Source of the DNA: Protea cynaroides
Lineage: Eukaryota; Streptophyta; Magnoliopsida; Proteales; Proteaceae
Length of the DNA: 64,000 nucleotides
Reading direction: 5' to 3'
Assembly: GCA_028583415.1 (NCBI GenBank)
Contig: CM053269.1
Coordinates: 52,295,322-52,359,321, forward strand
Within the stretch, counting starts at the first letter, position 1. Every line of letters starts with the position of its first letter. Below the pieces are notes generated by a model that was not told the origin of the DNA, searched no databases, and saw only the letters and a program-made list of their open reading frames with translations. The translations under genes were made by a program, and so were the position numbers. Shown here in pieces: positions 1 to 11,421 of the stretch.

Positions 1-160
1 GTCACATACACAGTGGCGTTTGGTATAAAACGCCGTCGTAAGAGACATACAAAGCGGCGTTTAATACCAAATGCCGTCATAGGTCATATACAAAGTGGCA
101 TTTACTACAAAACGCCGTCGTAGTTCGTATACATAACGGAGTTTGTTAAGAAAGGCCGTG
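1..160. repeat. CACTA left subterminal repeat block
   Basis: Four or more degenerate units of about 40 bp alternate GGCGTTT with AAACGCCGTCGTA. They are the same units as those beside the right terminus. In CACTA elements such motifs bind the element-encoded DNA-binding protein. Confidence 0.7.
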
Positions 161-727
161 GTATGGAACAAATACCCATGAACCCATATTTTTATCTTCG
201 TGCCTTTCTTCCCCGCACCTCAATTGATTTTCACCTTGCCTCTCAATTTCCTTCTTCTTCACTAAAATTTGCCCTAGCTGAGTCTCTTTCTCTCAATCTT
301 TCTCTCTCCTTATATATATTTTTTATTTTATTATTTTTTTTTTTATGATGTTAGTTACAGGTTTGAATAAGAGAGATCGTGGAAGTCCAAAGTCCTATGC
401 CTGAGCCAGAAACTGAAAAACTCACTGGGTGATTTTGTCCCTTTTACAAACAAGGCAAGCTGATTATTTTCTTTTTTGGTTAGTTCTGCTCCATCCATAC
501 CTATTATTAGGTTTTTGTTCTGTTTTAGATTGGTTAGTATCAATAGGTTTCGATATGATTTGTCAAAAACTGATACTGAACCTTACCTTTAGAGGGTTCT
601 AGTTTTTTTTTTTTTTTTAGGTAGGTAAAGGGTTCTAGTTCCTCTCTCTGTTTTCGTCAATAGTCCTCTGCAATGATGTAGAAGATCTGGAGCCGTAGGA
701 TAAGAAGTCTAAGCACCTAGTTGTCTA
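161..727. other. AT-rich and pyrimidine-rich stretch splitting the subterminal repeats
   Basis: No gene is recognisable here. The stretch separates two blocks of CACTA subterminal repeats and includes poly-T runs near 335 and 606. It may be a later insertion or the normal 5' leader of the element. Confidence 0.4.
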
Positions 728-890
728 GAAAGCGGCGTTTCCTACAAAAAGCCATCATAGGAAGTCTATGAAATTAAATTTTCACTTCCCGCGCCCCATC
801 CAGGCACTATTAGATATAATTACATTGCTGCGTTTGTTTGGAAACACAACTATTCATTGCAGTGTTTGCTATGAAACGCCGATACGGAAC
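728..890. repeat. Second block of CACTA subterminal repeats
   Basis: GGCGTTT-type units recur near 731-737 and 870-878, less regular than in the first block. They support the left subterminal region extending to about position 900. Confidence 0.55.
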
Positions 891-1060
891 GAAATCCCGC
901 CACGAACCCATTATTTTTCCCTTCGCGCCTTATTCTTCTCTCCTATTTTTCATTTTTTTTCAGTTTTGCGCCTTTAACCGAACTTCTCGGCTGAGCCCTA
1001 ACTAATTATCTTTCTCTCAAACTCTCCTTCGTCTCTCCTTCGTCTCTCCTTCTCTCAGCT

Positions 1061-1408
1061 CTCGCCCTAACTATATTCCTGCACCCTCCATTCTCGCTGA
1101 ATAATCTCCTTAATCGATTCTCTCCTTCTCTCAGCTCACTCAATCGATAGAGAACAGGGCGCAGGTTCTCTATCGATTCTCTCCTTAATCGATTCTCTCC
1201 TTCTTTCAGCTCTATCAATCGGTTCTCTCCTTGCTCTCGCCCTAACTATATTCCTGCACCCTCCATTCTCGCTGAATAATCTCCTTAATCGATTCTCTCC
1301 TTCTCTCAGCTCACTCAATCGATAGAGAACCTGCGCCTGTTCTCTATCGATTCTCTCCTTAATTGATTCTCTCCTTCTTTCAGCTCTATCAATCGGTTCT
1401 CTCCTTGG
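1061..1408. repeat. 175-bp tandem duplication containing a hairpin with inverted loop
   Basis: Two copies start at 1061 and 1236 and are nearly identical (ctcgccctaac to cggttctctccttg). Each contains a perfect 14-bp inverted repeat (arms 1142-1155 / 1165-1178 and 1317-1330 / 1339-1352). The loops, agggcgcag and ctgcgcct, are reverse complements of each other apart from one missing base. A further copy of the ending motif follows near 1470-1500. No protein is supported by the short reading frames across this region. Confidence 0.8.
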
Positions 1409-1859
1409 AAGCCACAGGAAATACTGGAGACCAGAGAAGGGGAAGCCTCTGAGCCTACGCTTGCGCCATCATCAGTCGATTCTCTCCTTGGAAGCCACAG
1501 GTAATCCTTGATCCAAGTATGAGTCCTCTGTCTCTCTCTCTCTCATATGTCGATTATCTCTCTTTTACAAGAATTTTTTTGGCTGAACAATCTTCCGGGA
1601 TTGTATTTGCAAACGAATGTATTCTGGGTTTTGGAGAGTAGGCGGACAGATTTCTCTTAGTCGTAATTGTAATTTTCAGAATTCTGTATTTTAGTGAGTT
1701 CTTGATATTTTTATGGTTTTGTATTGTGGATAACATATAGGTAATTTGTGGAATTTTACAATATAAATAATTACTTTCCCTGAAGCAGTGTGATATTCTG
1801 AACTTTATTTTCTGTAGACCTGGTTGAGTAGCTCTCCATATTTGGGTAAAATTCCATGG

Positions 1860-2540
1860 AATTTTTTCTTGTCAATATGGCTGTAACCACTGCTTGAGAA
1901 TCACATTCCATCCATACCTGTGTCAGTCAGTCCCATTCTCAATGCTTCTTGAATTCCACGTACTGCACTATGGAGCTCAGCTGCAAAATTAGAGCAAATA
2001 CCAATGTATCCTGCATAAGCAAAAATCACCCTACTCGATTCATCTCGTATAATTCCTCCAGAGCCAGCTTCACCTGGGTTTCCCAATGCACATCTGTCAG
2101 TGTTAATCTTATGCCAATTTCTCATGGGGGGAATCCAAAGGACTTCTTTAATTTCTTCGGTTCTGCCCAAATCTGTCTTGAGTTTGAAAGTTCTCGCAAT
2201 CAGCAAATCTTCCAAAGAGGATACACAACATAGTTTCCTCATTGATAGTTCCTATATTGACTCTGCTACCAACTTCATTGCTTCAAACAGGGTTGGAGTA
2301 ATATTTGAATAGCAGCTCCTGTTTCTTATCATCCAAATAGTATTCAGTACTATAAACATGCTTGGCATCCATATGTCTTTCATGTGGACTGTTTTTTGCT
2401 TTCTCTAGCACCAAAACTACAACGTATTTGGTAATAATCCCTCTCTCCACTCAACTTTAAAAACAGCTGTCAGTTTTCTCCATATGTGAATGGTGAACAT
2501 GTTGGAACATCTCTATGTGTTTCCTACAAAGAAAACACCT
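1860..2540 (-). pseudogene. L1-type LINE C-terminal remnant (zinc-finger RVT and RNase H)
   Basis: On the minus strand, 1901-2242 encodes an RNase H-like segment with the order typical of plant non-LTR elements: WIPPMRNWHKINTDR, then GSGGIIRDESSRVIFAYAGY, then AAELHSAVRGIQEAL. The usual 'KLNTDGA...GGGGIIRD...AELxA...GL' pattern is recognisable. Upstream on the same strand (to about 2540) a Cys-containing 'MRCFLCRKHIEMFQHV' resembles the zinc-finger segment that precedes RNase H. Stops and frameshifts separate the pieces, so it is dead. It lies inside the CACTA body. Confidence 0.6.
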
Positions 2541-3900
2541 CATTGGTATGTTTACATTAAAAAAAAAAAAAAAGATTTCAGATATTGTTTACTCCCCCTT
2601 CCCCTTTCTACAATCTGATTTACTTCCCCCTTTTCCTTTTCTATACTCTGATTTTTTGTTCTGAAAAGATTTGACCTGCTGAGTTAATACTTACATGTCA
2701 TGGTTATTTCTGCAGAAGTAGGCATGAGTTTTATACTCAACCAGAGTTTCTGTGAATCTGAACTGTTTGTATCAAGCTATACATTTTGTCCTTAGTCTGT
2801 TCAATTCATCTGTTTTAGTGATACTAATCTCTCCCCCATCTGTTTTAGTGATCCTGGTTTTGCCAATCAAGTTAGGTTCTTCTAGTTGGGACTACTTGTT
2901 GCATTAAGGTTCTGTCAATCAGGTATGTTTTGTCATTAATTGGTGTGAAAAGCTATTTTTATGTTGTCCCAACCCAGTTTCCCCTTCTTCATTAAAGGTT
3001 TGTTGCTTGTAAAGTCTTCCTTATGATTTCTTCCAAAGTGGGATAGATTAACCTCAAAGAGAGGTACTTTTATGCTATTAGTCGTATCCCATTCCATGCT
3101 TATCTATTCCCATCCTCCCCTCACCCACATGCATGTACGCATTTAATCCTCTTGCATGCACACTCTAGGTAGACTGAGTGATTTTTAAGCAGTGAATCAG
3201 CCTTTTATATTAGGCGCCATTGATGGGTATGATTCCCACATCCCATCCATGGTTCTAAATGGCGTGGATGAATACCAGGTGGCTGGATAGGTGAACTGCA
3301 CTCACCTAACACAGGAATAACAGGTAAGGGCCTTTGAACGTCAAACTCGTGACCGAGGGAGATGGGTAGTTTATTGAGGGATTGAAGACTCCATTGTCCA
3401 TATGTATATGAGGGTCTACCTACCCTTTTGATGTTGATTTCTTTTGGCGCACACTTATCTCATGGAAATCATAAAACGCAGGAGAATAGTTTTAGTAAAG
3501 AGTTTTTGTGCTGATCTTCGACACTGATCATCATTATCACCAAACACAATCGATATCAAGTAGAATAACCCTAGATATAAAATCCGAAGAGAAACCACAT
3601 GAATATGTGCCATAGATGACTAGAATGGAAGCTCTTACGTAATTGACTATATTATTTTGTACAACCCAAATGATACTTGAGTATTTAGTTAGTTCTTGAC
3701 TACTAGATGAGATTAATATTGAATATTCAATTGACTGTCGGTGGAACACTTCTCTTTCCACAAGAACACAATGCACATGTGCACAATACGCTATAAGTCC
3801 TTATTTGGGTTCTAGATTCCAATATCTTGGCTTAAATATCTGTCTCTCCCTCCTTCCTCATTGAATTTTCTGAGAGTAATCTGGGATCTTTGAGAGAAGG
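2541..3900. other. No gene recognised
   Basis: AT-rich sequence with an A-run near 2560. I see no conserved protein, RNA gene or repeat boundary here. It may belong to the CACTA interior. Confidence 0.4.
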
Positions 3901-4129
3901 ATGGGCTGCAGAATGAAACTAGTATTTTTGGGTTTTCTTCTTACGCTCAGGCACTTGCAAAGCACAACTGATGGTGCAGTTTCTACAAGTATCATGAAAA
4001 AGATCAGAGAAGTGAACAAGAAGGGTCACTACTTAGGTATTGTTGTACCAAACTTTTTTGAGATGAGTCCACTTCTTCAATCTTCAAGCTTTGTAGCAGA
4101 TGAAAAGCTTTCTTATGTGGATTTTTCAG
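3901..4129 (+). pseudogene. First-exon-like fragment with signal peptide, gene not recognised
   Basis: The frame opens with ATG at 3901 and encodes a hydrophobic N-terminus (KLVFLGFLLTLRHL), typical of a secretory signal, then about 60 residues including HYLGIVVPNFFEMSPLLQ and a DEKLSYVDFSG end. A good splice donor (GGTAAG) follows at about 4130. This looks like a real first exon of a plant secreted or endomembrane protein. No convincing second exon follows; the frame at 4430-4615 is only suggestive. It sits inside the CACTA body just before the exchanger exons, so it is probably a captured fragment. Confidence 0.4.
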
Positions 4130-5170
4130 GTAAGATAACAAAAAAAAAAACCTTCGCCCAATCGAAATCCCTATTCAATTAGAAATTAAAGCTTTCATGG
4201 GTGGGGACCCAAGATATTCTTTTTCACTTGTAAACCCAGGAAACAAGAAAGAAGAGAGCATTGATCTCAAATATATATATATATTAAAGAGGTAGATACT
4301 TCCTGATATTCATTGTAGCTAAAAGTTATCATCTCATTTTAGCTTTAGCTCTTCTAATTACCTGAGCAGTAGGTTCCATGCTACCATTGAACACTTATTT
4401 CTTTTCCTCCAGAAGCTCCAAAGTGCAGCATGTGCAATGATTCCTTCATTTTTTTTTTTTTTATGTTCTCTGCCAATGAATCCCATACATTTCCAACAAG
4501 CAAGCAATTTCTCAAGAATTTGAGGCATGAACTGATATTTCAGCTCCCTAAAAGTACACTGTCCAACCTAAAGGACAAAAATACAATAGTATGGATGCAC
4601 CATTTTGAAAGTTAGTCATCCCTCTGCTCAGGAAATCAATGGTGAGTTCCCCTTCCCCAGTATACTTTATGGATGATGTATATACTATTTGGCTTTTTTT
4701 GTTCATATGCTTCAGTCACTAGCTTGGATGGTTGCAACCATTCCGGAATTTGATTCATAAATTGATAAAATTCTTCCTGTTTATATGTTTAGTGGCTACA
4801 TGTTCTCTAGAATATGATGGCAAATGGCTGTATTTCACTTGTTTTTTATTTTGTTTTTGTTTGTGGATTTTTTTCTAATTTGATTCATAATTTATGTTGT
4901 TTCTTTCTTATTTTTTGTTCAGCTTTACTTATCTATACCTCAAAAAGTGATGACTTCAGCATGTTGTAGTGCAGCATCTTGTAGTGTGTAATATGGATTG
5001 CTAACTCCTCCTTGTTCGACTTTGGTATGTGTTTATACTTTTTTATGGTGCAGAGCTTCTTGTTGCCAGGCCTTGTATATTATAGGGCAATGGTTATTTT
5101 TCTTCTCTGATTGAGGGTGTTGCTTCAGCACAAATAAAGCTTGACTTATTAAAAAATAACAATGGTGCAG

Positions 5171-6236
5171 GTCTTTCAGCCTTGGATTCAGAAGAGAAAG
5201 CTTGCATATGTAAAGCATAAACATGTAATATCAGGGATTTTGAAAGATTTGAAAGCGCGTTCAGTAGGAAGGCTTCTCACAGATAAAGGTTAACCTGATG
5301 TTGAAGTTATCAAGAGGTTAGTCCTTGTTATACTCGCTATTGCTTCTTTTATTGGGATTATTTTCTGCCGGAGAGAGTTCTCCATGCTGTCAGTATGGAG
5401 AGAGCCCTCCAAATAAGTTACTGCGGCAGCTACTCTCTCAGTATGAAGGGGGGAAAGAGAGAGAGAGAGAGAGAGAGGGCATAGCCTCCGCCATTAGCTT
5501 AGAGATACTTTTTCTATTTTCTATTTAATCACATCTTTTTTTCTTCTTTTTTTTAATTAAATCTAATAACAGGCTATTCAAGACAATCGATCTGGATTCA
5601 GATGGATATTTGTCACGTTCAGAGCTAATAGCGTTGATTATAGGAATTCAGTTTGAGGAGATAGATTTTAACAAGGATGATGCTGTTGAAAAATTAATTA
5701 TTGACTTTGATACAACTCATGATCATAAACTTGATGAGGATGAGTTTGTGAATGGAATCTCAAGATGGATTAATGTAGCCAAGAAATTTGTGGTTTTGGC
5801 TCGAACTCCAGGTCCGCACACAACAGACATTATCAATGACTTTCATCAAGTAAGTTTATGTATGATGTGCTTGGCACTTATCTTAACCGTCTGTATGGCT
5901 GTTTGACACCTAAAGTGCATATGGCTTATGCAGCAAATCAAGCAAGAACATTATTTGCTTGGAGATATCAGTGATGAAGCTGCAGAAGCTATGGAGAATT
6001 CTAAATGGATTTCCATTAAAGCAGCATCAATGTTGCTATTGGGGACTGTTGTTGCAGCTGCATTTGCAGACCCCCTTCTTGATGCTGTTGACAATTTCTC
6101 CAGTGCTACAAGTATACCTTCATTCTTCATCTCATTCATAGTTCTACCTGTCGCTACTAAATCAAGTGAGGCAGTATCAACATTAATTTTTGCTAGCCGG
6201 AAGACAGAGAAAACTGCTTCTTTGACCTTCTCTGAG
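5171..6236 (+). pseudogene. NCL: Sodium/calcium exchanger NCL-type fragment (three exons)
   Basis: Plant NCL proteins are membrane Na+/Ca2+ exchangers with paired EF-hands between two cation-exchanger halves. Exon 5171-5316 encodes VFQPWIQKRKLAYVKHKHV and onward, linking transmembrane and EF-hand parts. Exon 5573-5849 encodes both EF-hands (loop one DLDSDGYLSRSE, loop two DFDTTHDHKLDEDE). Exon 5934-6236 encodes the start of the C-terminal exchanger domain (LLLGTVVAAAFADPLLDAVD, then FFISFIVLPVATKSSEAVS). Splice sites are intact. The fragment is dead: TAA at 5291-5293 replaces the expected Glu codon after TDKG, the N-terminal exchanger half is missing, and the final exon after FSEV is missing. 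It lies between CACTA subterminal repeats, so capture as genomic DNA with introns is the likely origin. Confidence 0.85.
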
Positions 6237-7181
6237 GTTTGTTACTCTCTCTTTTTGAATTATTCTGTGTGTATATAGGTATTGTCTCCAAAGGGTGCTA
6301 TTGTCATAGAACTCCCTAAATATGTGGAACATGAGTATATTAAACTACATCTGTGGGACTGTCAACCTGCCATTAGGAACTGTTAGTTTAAACTTGTTTT
6401 TAGTTAATCAGAGCTGTTAGATGTTTGGGAGCGTGTCTGATTATGGTAAGGTTAATGCATCATCCAATTAAATTTGTAAAAATCACCTAAAACTATCTTC
6501 CTTTTTGAGAAAATTATCACTGCTAACTGAAAGTTGAAATTCATGATCTCAACATACAGGATTTTAATGTTACTTTGTTGTCTGTGAATCAATGTGAATT
6601 AATTAACTGACTCAGTCAAGGAATCATCTTGTTTTCATGATAGTACAAACATTGCCACTTTCTTTTTCATGCATGGACTCTCCCACCCATAATATATTTG
6701 GATGAATAGTGGGATTTATTGATGGGAAGTAAATATATACAGTTGGCCCTTGAGCTGAACAAAATCCACCATCTTAAGCAGTTGAGATTGGCACTACTAG
6801 AGTACCAATCTTGGCTTATTAGTCACCAAGCTAGTAGATGGATCTTGTCCTCCACGGGAATGAGATAATCTTACCGGCACCCTAAACCCTGGATTTCCTT
6901 GCATGATGAATAAACCTTCAATAGACATTGCTAATGGAAGTAGCCAGTCACATAATGGTAGCAGACTCGCCTTCCAACTCTAAATGCAAGAAGTCCACAA
7001 TGGATATATGAAATTTACCATCAATTTGTCTAAATGCACCTTTAATGCCATCCCGTCCATGTTTCCAAAGAGGCAACCATTAACTATTAAGGCCATGTAT
7101 TTGAATCCCCTTATTTGATTTTTTGTTTTCAAATGTTATCTCTTACTAACTAAAATATGTAAATTGTAATAGAAATATTTC

Positions 7182-7780
7182 AAATTTGATGGTGATGGCA
7201 AGAGATATATTTTAAGTAACTTGGGCCATATGTGGAGTGACTATACGGCGACCCTTAGGAAAAAAAAAATTGAGAGTTTTCGAAATATAAGAAATGCCCC
7301 TCGCCCAATGTTCCCAGTTGAAATTCCAGAAGACCAATGGAAGCATCTCATTGATAGATGGAGCTCTCCTGAATTTATGGTAATATATTTTTTTTAAATA
7401 AAAAATACATTGTTATTTCAATGATAGTGGCAATCTTGATATGTTTCGTCTCACCTAACAAGCACCTCAATTTCTAATGGTGTGTTTGATTTATGATAGG
7501 CAAAGTCAGAAAAGAATAAAGAATGTAGAAAAAAGCAAAAATTACCCCACACAGCTGGCCGAACCAGCTTTCCACAAACTAGTCATTTGATGGTAAGTTT
7601 TTTTACTAACAATTCATTTCTAGTTGTAAAATAAATTGGTTTACCTTACCATTGGACTATTTTTTTCAGAGCCTTGAGATGCCTGATGGTAGACAACCTT
7701 CAAGGGTGTAACTTTTTGAAAAAACCCATAAAAAAAAATGGAAGCTATATAGATCAAGATTCAATGGAAGTTATGGTAAG
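7182..7780 (+). pseudogene. Plant CACTA transposase-associated gene remnant (Transposase_24 / Ptta-En-Spm type)
   Basis: Three exon-like stretches are visible. The first (about 7182-7380) encodes KFDGDGKRYILSNLGHMWSDY and IPEDQWKHLIDRWSSPEF. The second (about 7501-7592) encodes AKSEKNKECRKKQKLPHTAG, the diagnostic 'N...R.KQ...HTAG..SF' pattern of the plant Ptta/En/Spm family. The third (about 7671-7776) encodes MPDGRQPSRV followed by a stop. This is the expected second product of a CACTA element and has the same strand sense as the captured exons. It is broken by a stop after PSRV and lacks most of the protein. Confidence 0.7.
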
Positions 7781-9269
7781 AGTTTTTTTATTATTTTTTT
7801 TTATGCATTGTCGTGTCTTTGTGCAATGTAAGTTATGGTAGGTGTTTGATTCTGTAAGGGTGGAATTATTTCATAAGTTGAAGACTTCCAAGTGTTTATT
7901 ATCCCTTATAATTGCTTCTAATATATTATACATTGCTGTGTATGAGAATGAATAGCTATAAACCATGAATGTTTTTGTAAAAGGTGGTTGATTTGCATGT
8001 TGGGTTTCTGTGTCAAATAGCTATAAACCATCATACTATCTATGAAAACCTTTTTTTGAAAACAGTTTCCTCCCCTATACACAAAGAGAGTTTCCAAATA
8101 TCCAGCAGTGAGGTCTTACTGTTTTACGAAGTGTTCAGAGACATTCAACATTATTGAAGCACAAAAGTCGATGAACCTTTTAAATTCTCCCAATTGGGAG
8201 ATATCAACTTCTACCTAAACAAATAAGAACTGGTATAATTCTAGTATAGTTCATCATCCGAATAGTTTCTCTCGTTTCTCTGTGACAGCTTTTGTGAAGC
8301 CATGCATGCCTATTAATATACAGTAGTGTAGTTGCCTTTAGAGGAATGGTGCCTTATCAGGCCTGGTAATGGTGGGCCTTCTCTGCACATTTCTTTTGGT
8401 TTGCAACTTGCACTTTTGTTTGTGAGAGCAATCAGGTATAACTCTCTAAGATGCGTTTTCCATGAAAGCTCAAAATGAGAACTCCTACATGCCTTGTCCA
8501 TGCTAAGCTTCTTTACAAGACCCACAATTCATGTGTGTGTATCAAATGAATGATTTCATAGTATATCAGATTATCACAAAGTTTTTGTCATAGGATGACC
8601 AATAGGTGGGTGAAAAGAACCACGATATTAACAAGATGTTTCACTGCAGTTGAAAGGGCATTAATAGACTGAGTTATCCTATGATGACCAATGGGAGGGC
8701 CAAAAGACCCATGACACTTTCTTCTATTTTTATGACTTTGATCAGTGTAATGCTTGCACAAACCACTTGTGCTTCCACAATTATACATGTTTTCTAATTG
8801 TAGAAATCATGATTTAGTTTTTGTAAAGTGATCACCACTTAAGGCTTGATCACTGAAGGTTTTCTATCACCACTACTAATCATTTTGTAGCTATTTTTCA
8901 GAAAACTTGGTGGAACACTAACGCTAGCATTTGGAAGCCAGACTGGGTCAAGAAGCGAAGGGAAGCATTGTTGTGAAGAGGTTACCATTTTAAGAAGATA
9001 GATAATTGAAAAATAGACGTCAAGGAAGCTGAGGTGAGACAATATGAAGAAGAAACATATTTTATTTGTATTCTTGAATGATTTGGTACTTAATGCTTGA
9101 TGTTTTTAGTCATCAATTTCTTGATATATTTTTGTAAGTGTTTTTAATTTTTTCTTGATATTAAATGTAGTTAATTGAAATATATATTGTCCATTTTAAT
9201 TTTGTTTTCACAGATTACAGCTGTGACGGTAAAGAAATGGATTTTATATTTAAAAAAAAAACATATTTT
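7781..9269. other. CACTA interior without recognisable gene
   Basis: AT-rich sequence between the transposase remnant and the right subterminal repeats. Short open frames on the minus strand (8313-9042) show no family motif. Confidence 0.4.
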
Positions 9270-9626
9270 ATGGCGGCGTTCTTAAGTAAACGCCGCCGTA
9301 TGACCACCAGTTCTATAAACGGCGTTTTTAGATGAAACGCCGTTATAGGTTTCATAAACGGCGTTTCTCATCAAACGCCGGTCCGTGTGAAAGTTCCACG
9401 AAATCTTTCGGCGTTTGTTGAAAACGCCGCTAATGATTTCAATATACTGGCGTTTGTTAAGAAACGCAGGCGCATAGTCACATACACAGGCGTTTGCTAG
9501 AAACGCCGTGGTTCGTTAGCTACGTTGCCTATAGCGGCTTATATGCGGCGTTTGAGGAAACGCCGGTGTATCTATTTGCCAGCGTTTAATATAGCTACGC
9601 CGGCGTTTAAGAACGCCGCTAAAGAC
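9270..9626. repeat. CACTA right subterminal repeat block
   Basis: About ten GGCGTTT / AAACGCCG units in alternating orientation run up to the terminal inverted repeat. This is the densest such block in the window. Confidence 0.8.
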
Positions 9627-9629
9627 CTA

Positions 9630-9642
9630 TTTTCTTGTAGTG
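9630..9642. repeat. CACTA right terminal inverted repeat
   Basis: TTTTCTTGTAGTG, the exact complement of the canonical plant CACTA end CACTACAAGAAAA. It marks the end of the element. Confidence 0.85.
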
Positions 9643-9649
9643 TATAAGA

Positions 9650-10884
9650 TAAGGGTAGATGAGCAGCGGATGGATTCCTTTCTAGGAGAGAGAGACCTAT
9701 TTGCCACTCGGACTGTATCTCTTCCATTACAGGGAGAATATAGATAGAATGAGCTAGCTAAACCAATCATGTGATCAGTAGCACTAGTGTCCATAACCCA
9801 AGGGCCAGGAATAGCAATGCACAGTGACCATCATGAGAAATACCTGCCTGAACAAAATAAGAATCTGGAGTGGCAGATGATGATGTAGGAACCGTAGCAG
9901 CTGCAATAAATGGCCTGAGAAGGTTTTTGAGTGCCTGAAGTTCATCTGGTGAAAGCATGGGTAGGGTCCCAATAGGAGGGCAAATTTTTGTCTGATTAGC
10001 CTGTGGTGCCCGAAGATTCTTGGATCTCTGTAGTCCCTTTTCACTCCTCTTGGCCTCAAAATCAGCTAGTTTGCCATGCAATTTTCAGCAAGTTTCTTTA
10101 GTATGTCATTCATTCCCACAATGTTCACATCGAACTGGTTTGGAGAAGGTAGGGCCACTTGGCTAGGTGGTTTGGAGAGTTGGCCTTTTTGCTGGAAGAG
10201 GAGGCATCACAGATGTACGGTGCATATCTTCCAACTGAACCAAGGCATAAGCCTGCTCTAAAGAGGGTAATGGCTCTCTACGGAGGATTTGAGCACGAAT
10301 CTGATCAAACTTAACATTGAGTCCAGCAAAAAAATTATATACCTGAAGTTTGTCTTTGGCAAGTTTCATAGCAGCAACATCAGTAGAACACACAGCAATA
10401 AAGGTGTCATAGTAATCCAATTCCTGCCACAAACTGTGGAGCTCAGAGTAATATTGGGATACATTAATGTCCCGTTGTTTTGTTGCACACCAATCTTCAC
10501 ATGGAGATCATAAATCAAGGAGTAGTTTCTAACCTGTGAATAAGACTCCTTGGCAGCCTTCTAAATTTTGGTAGCATCAGGTAACAAGACATACCCTCGG
10601 TCAGTCTTGGGTTCCATAGATCCAATTAAATATGCCATTACAATAGAGTTCTTAGACGCCCATTTGTCATAAAGTCTATCTGTAAGGGCGGGTGTCTTCT
10701 TTTGACCAGTAATATAACCCAGTAGGCCTCTTGCAAAAATTGTCATATGTGCTATTTTAGACCACATCAAATAGTTGGTCTCATACAACTTAATTGGGTT
10801 AAGGGCAATAGCAGTGAATTCAATCTTGGAGGTCTCCATATTATGAGAAACAACTTCAGAGAAGTCAACCATGAGGATGATCAA
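9650..10884 (-). pseudogene. Ty1/copia retrotransposon gag and protease remnant
   Basis: Read on the minus strand, gag starts near 10850 (METSKIEFTAIALNPIKLYE, then NYLMWSK) with the UBN2-type copia gag order. It continues through MWQELDYYDTF and KLQVYNFFAGLNVKFDQIRA (10163-10432). A zinc knuckle CEHCGNE-HTKETC follows near 10110-10135 with its second-half Cys codon turned into a stop (TGA). The protease start (WVMDTSATDHM, then YSPCNGRDTVRVAN) lies at about 9690-9800. Frameshifts separate these parts. The pol region that should follow is cut off at the CACTA terminus, as if the CACTA element had jumped into this copia copy. No LTR or primer-binding site is seen at the 5' side. Confidence 0.8.
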
Positions 10885-11421
10885 AACCCAAGAACAATTC
10901 GACTAATAAATTTGGGCAAAACAGTGTAAAATACCTTCAATAGAGAAGCTGTGTATCAAACTTCTAGGAACAAGCTAGAGACACATATGCAGTAACTAGT
11001 ATGGTGTCGACAGGGTAGGGACAGGTTGTATTAGGTTGTATTAGGAATAATGCTGGAAAAGAAATAAAGATAAAATAAATACAGAATTATAATTCTGCCC
11101 TTATATATAATTCGACAAACACAAAGAAAAAAAGTCAATATATGTTTGAATTTGGTTATGAAATTTGATGAGTGACCAAACCAGGCTGTCCATTATCTGT
11201 CCAATGGTTGGTTGGAATTGCCACGTCACTATTGCACATAGCACAGTTAGGTGCACAACACAGGAAGGCCTTCCTGTGGACCATGCAAAGAACCTTTTGC
11301 CAATTTAAATTTACATTCTGACAGATGAAGCTAAACTATACCTTACGCAGTCAGCACATTCTAGAGAGTTCTTAAATAGTTAAATATACTGAATATTAGC
11401 CTTCTTTCTTTTATGTGGCAG
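10885..11421. other. No gene recognised
   Basis: Possible leader of the antisense copia element followed by intron-like AT-rich DNA leading to the acceptor at 11421. No PBS is visible. Confidence 0.35.

Larger units (their letters stand above)
1..9642 (+). mobile_element. CACTA (En/Spm-type) transposon, right end and body, left tip off-window
   Basis: The right end is the 13-bp CACTA terminal inverted repeat at 9630-9642 (reverse complement CACTACAAGAAAA). Just inside it, 9270-9626 is packed with short subterminal repeats built on GGCGTTT / AAACGCC. The same repeat type fills 1-160 and recurs at 728-890, so the left subterminal region is here and the left terminus must lie a short way before base 1. 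A decayed plant transposase gene (about 7182-7780) lies between them. The body also holds an L1 fragment, an unrecognised signal-peptide exon and three exons of a sodium/calcium exchanger, so it looks like a gene-capturing element. The left terminus and the 3-bp TSD cannot be checked. It is also possible that two CACTA ends belong to different copies. Confidence 0.72.

Noticed and set aside
4430..4615. Possible second exon after the signal-peptide exon
   Set aside because: Low-complexity FFFFF stretch, no family match, and no firm splice support.
10885..11110. 5' LTR or primer-binding site for the antisense copia gag
   Set aside because: No sequence complementary to TGGTATCAGAGC and no TG...CA block could be found.
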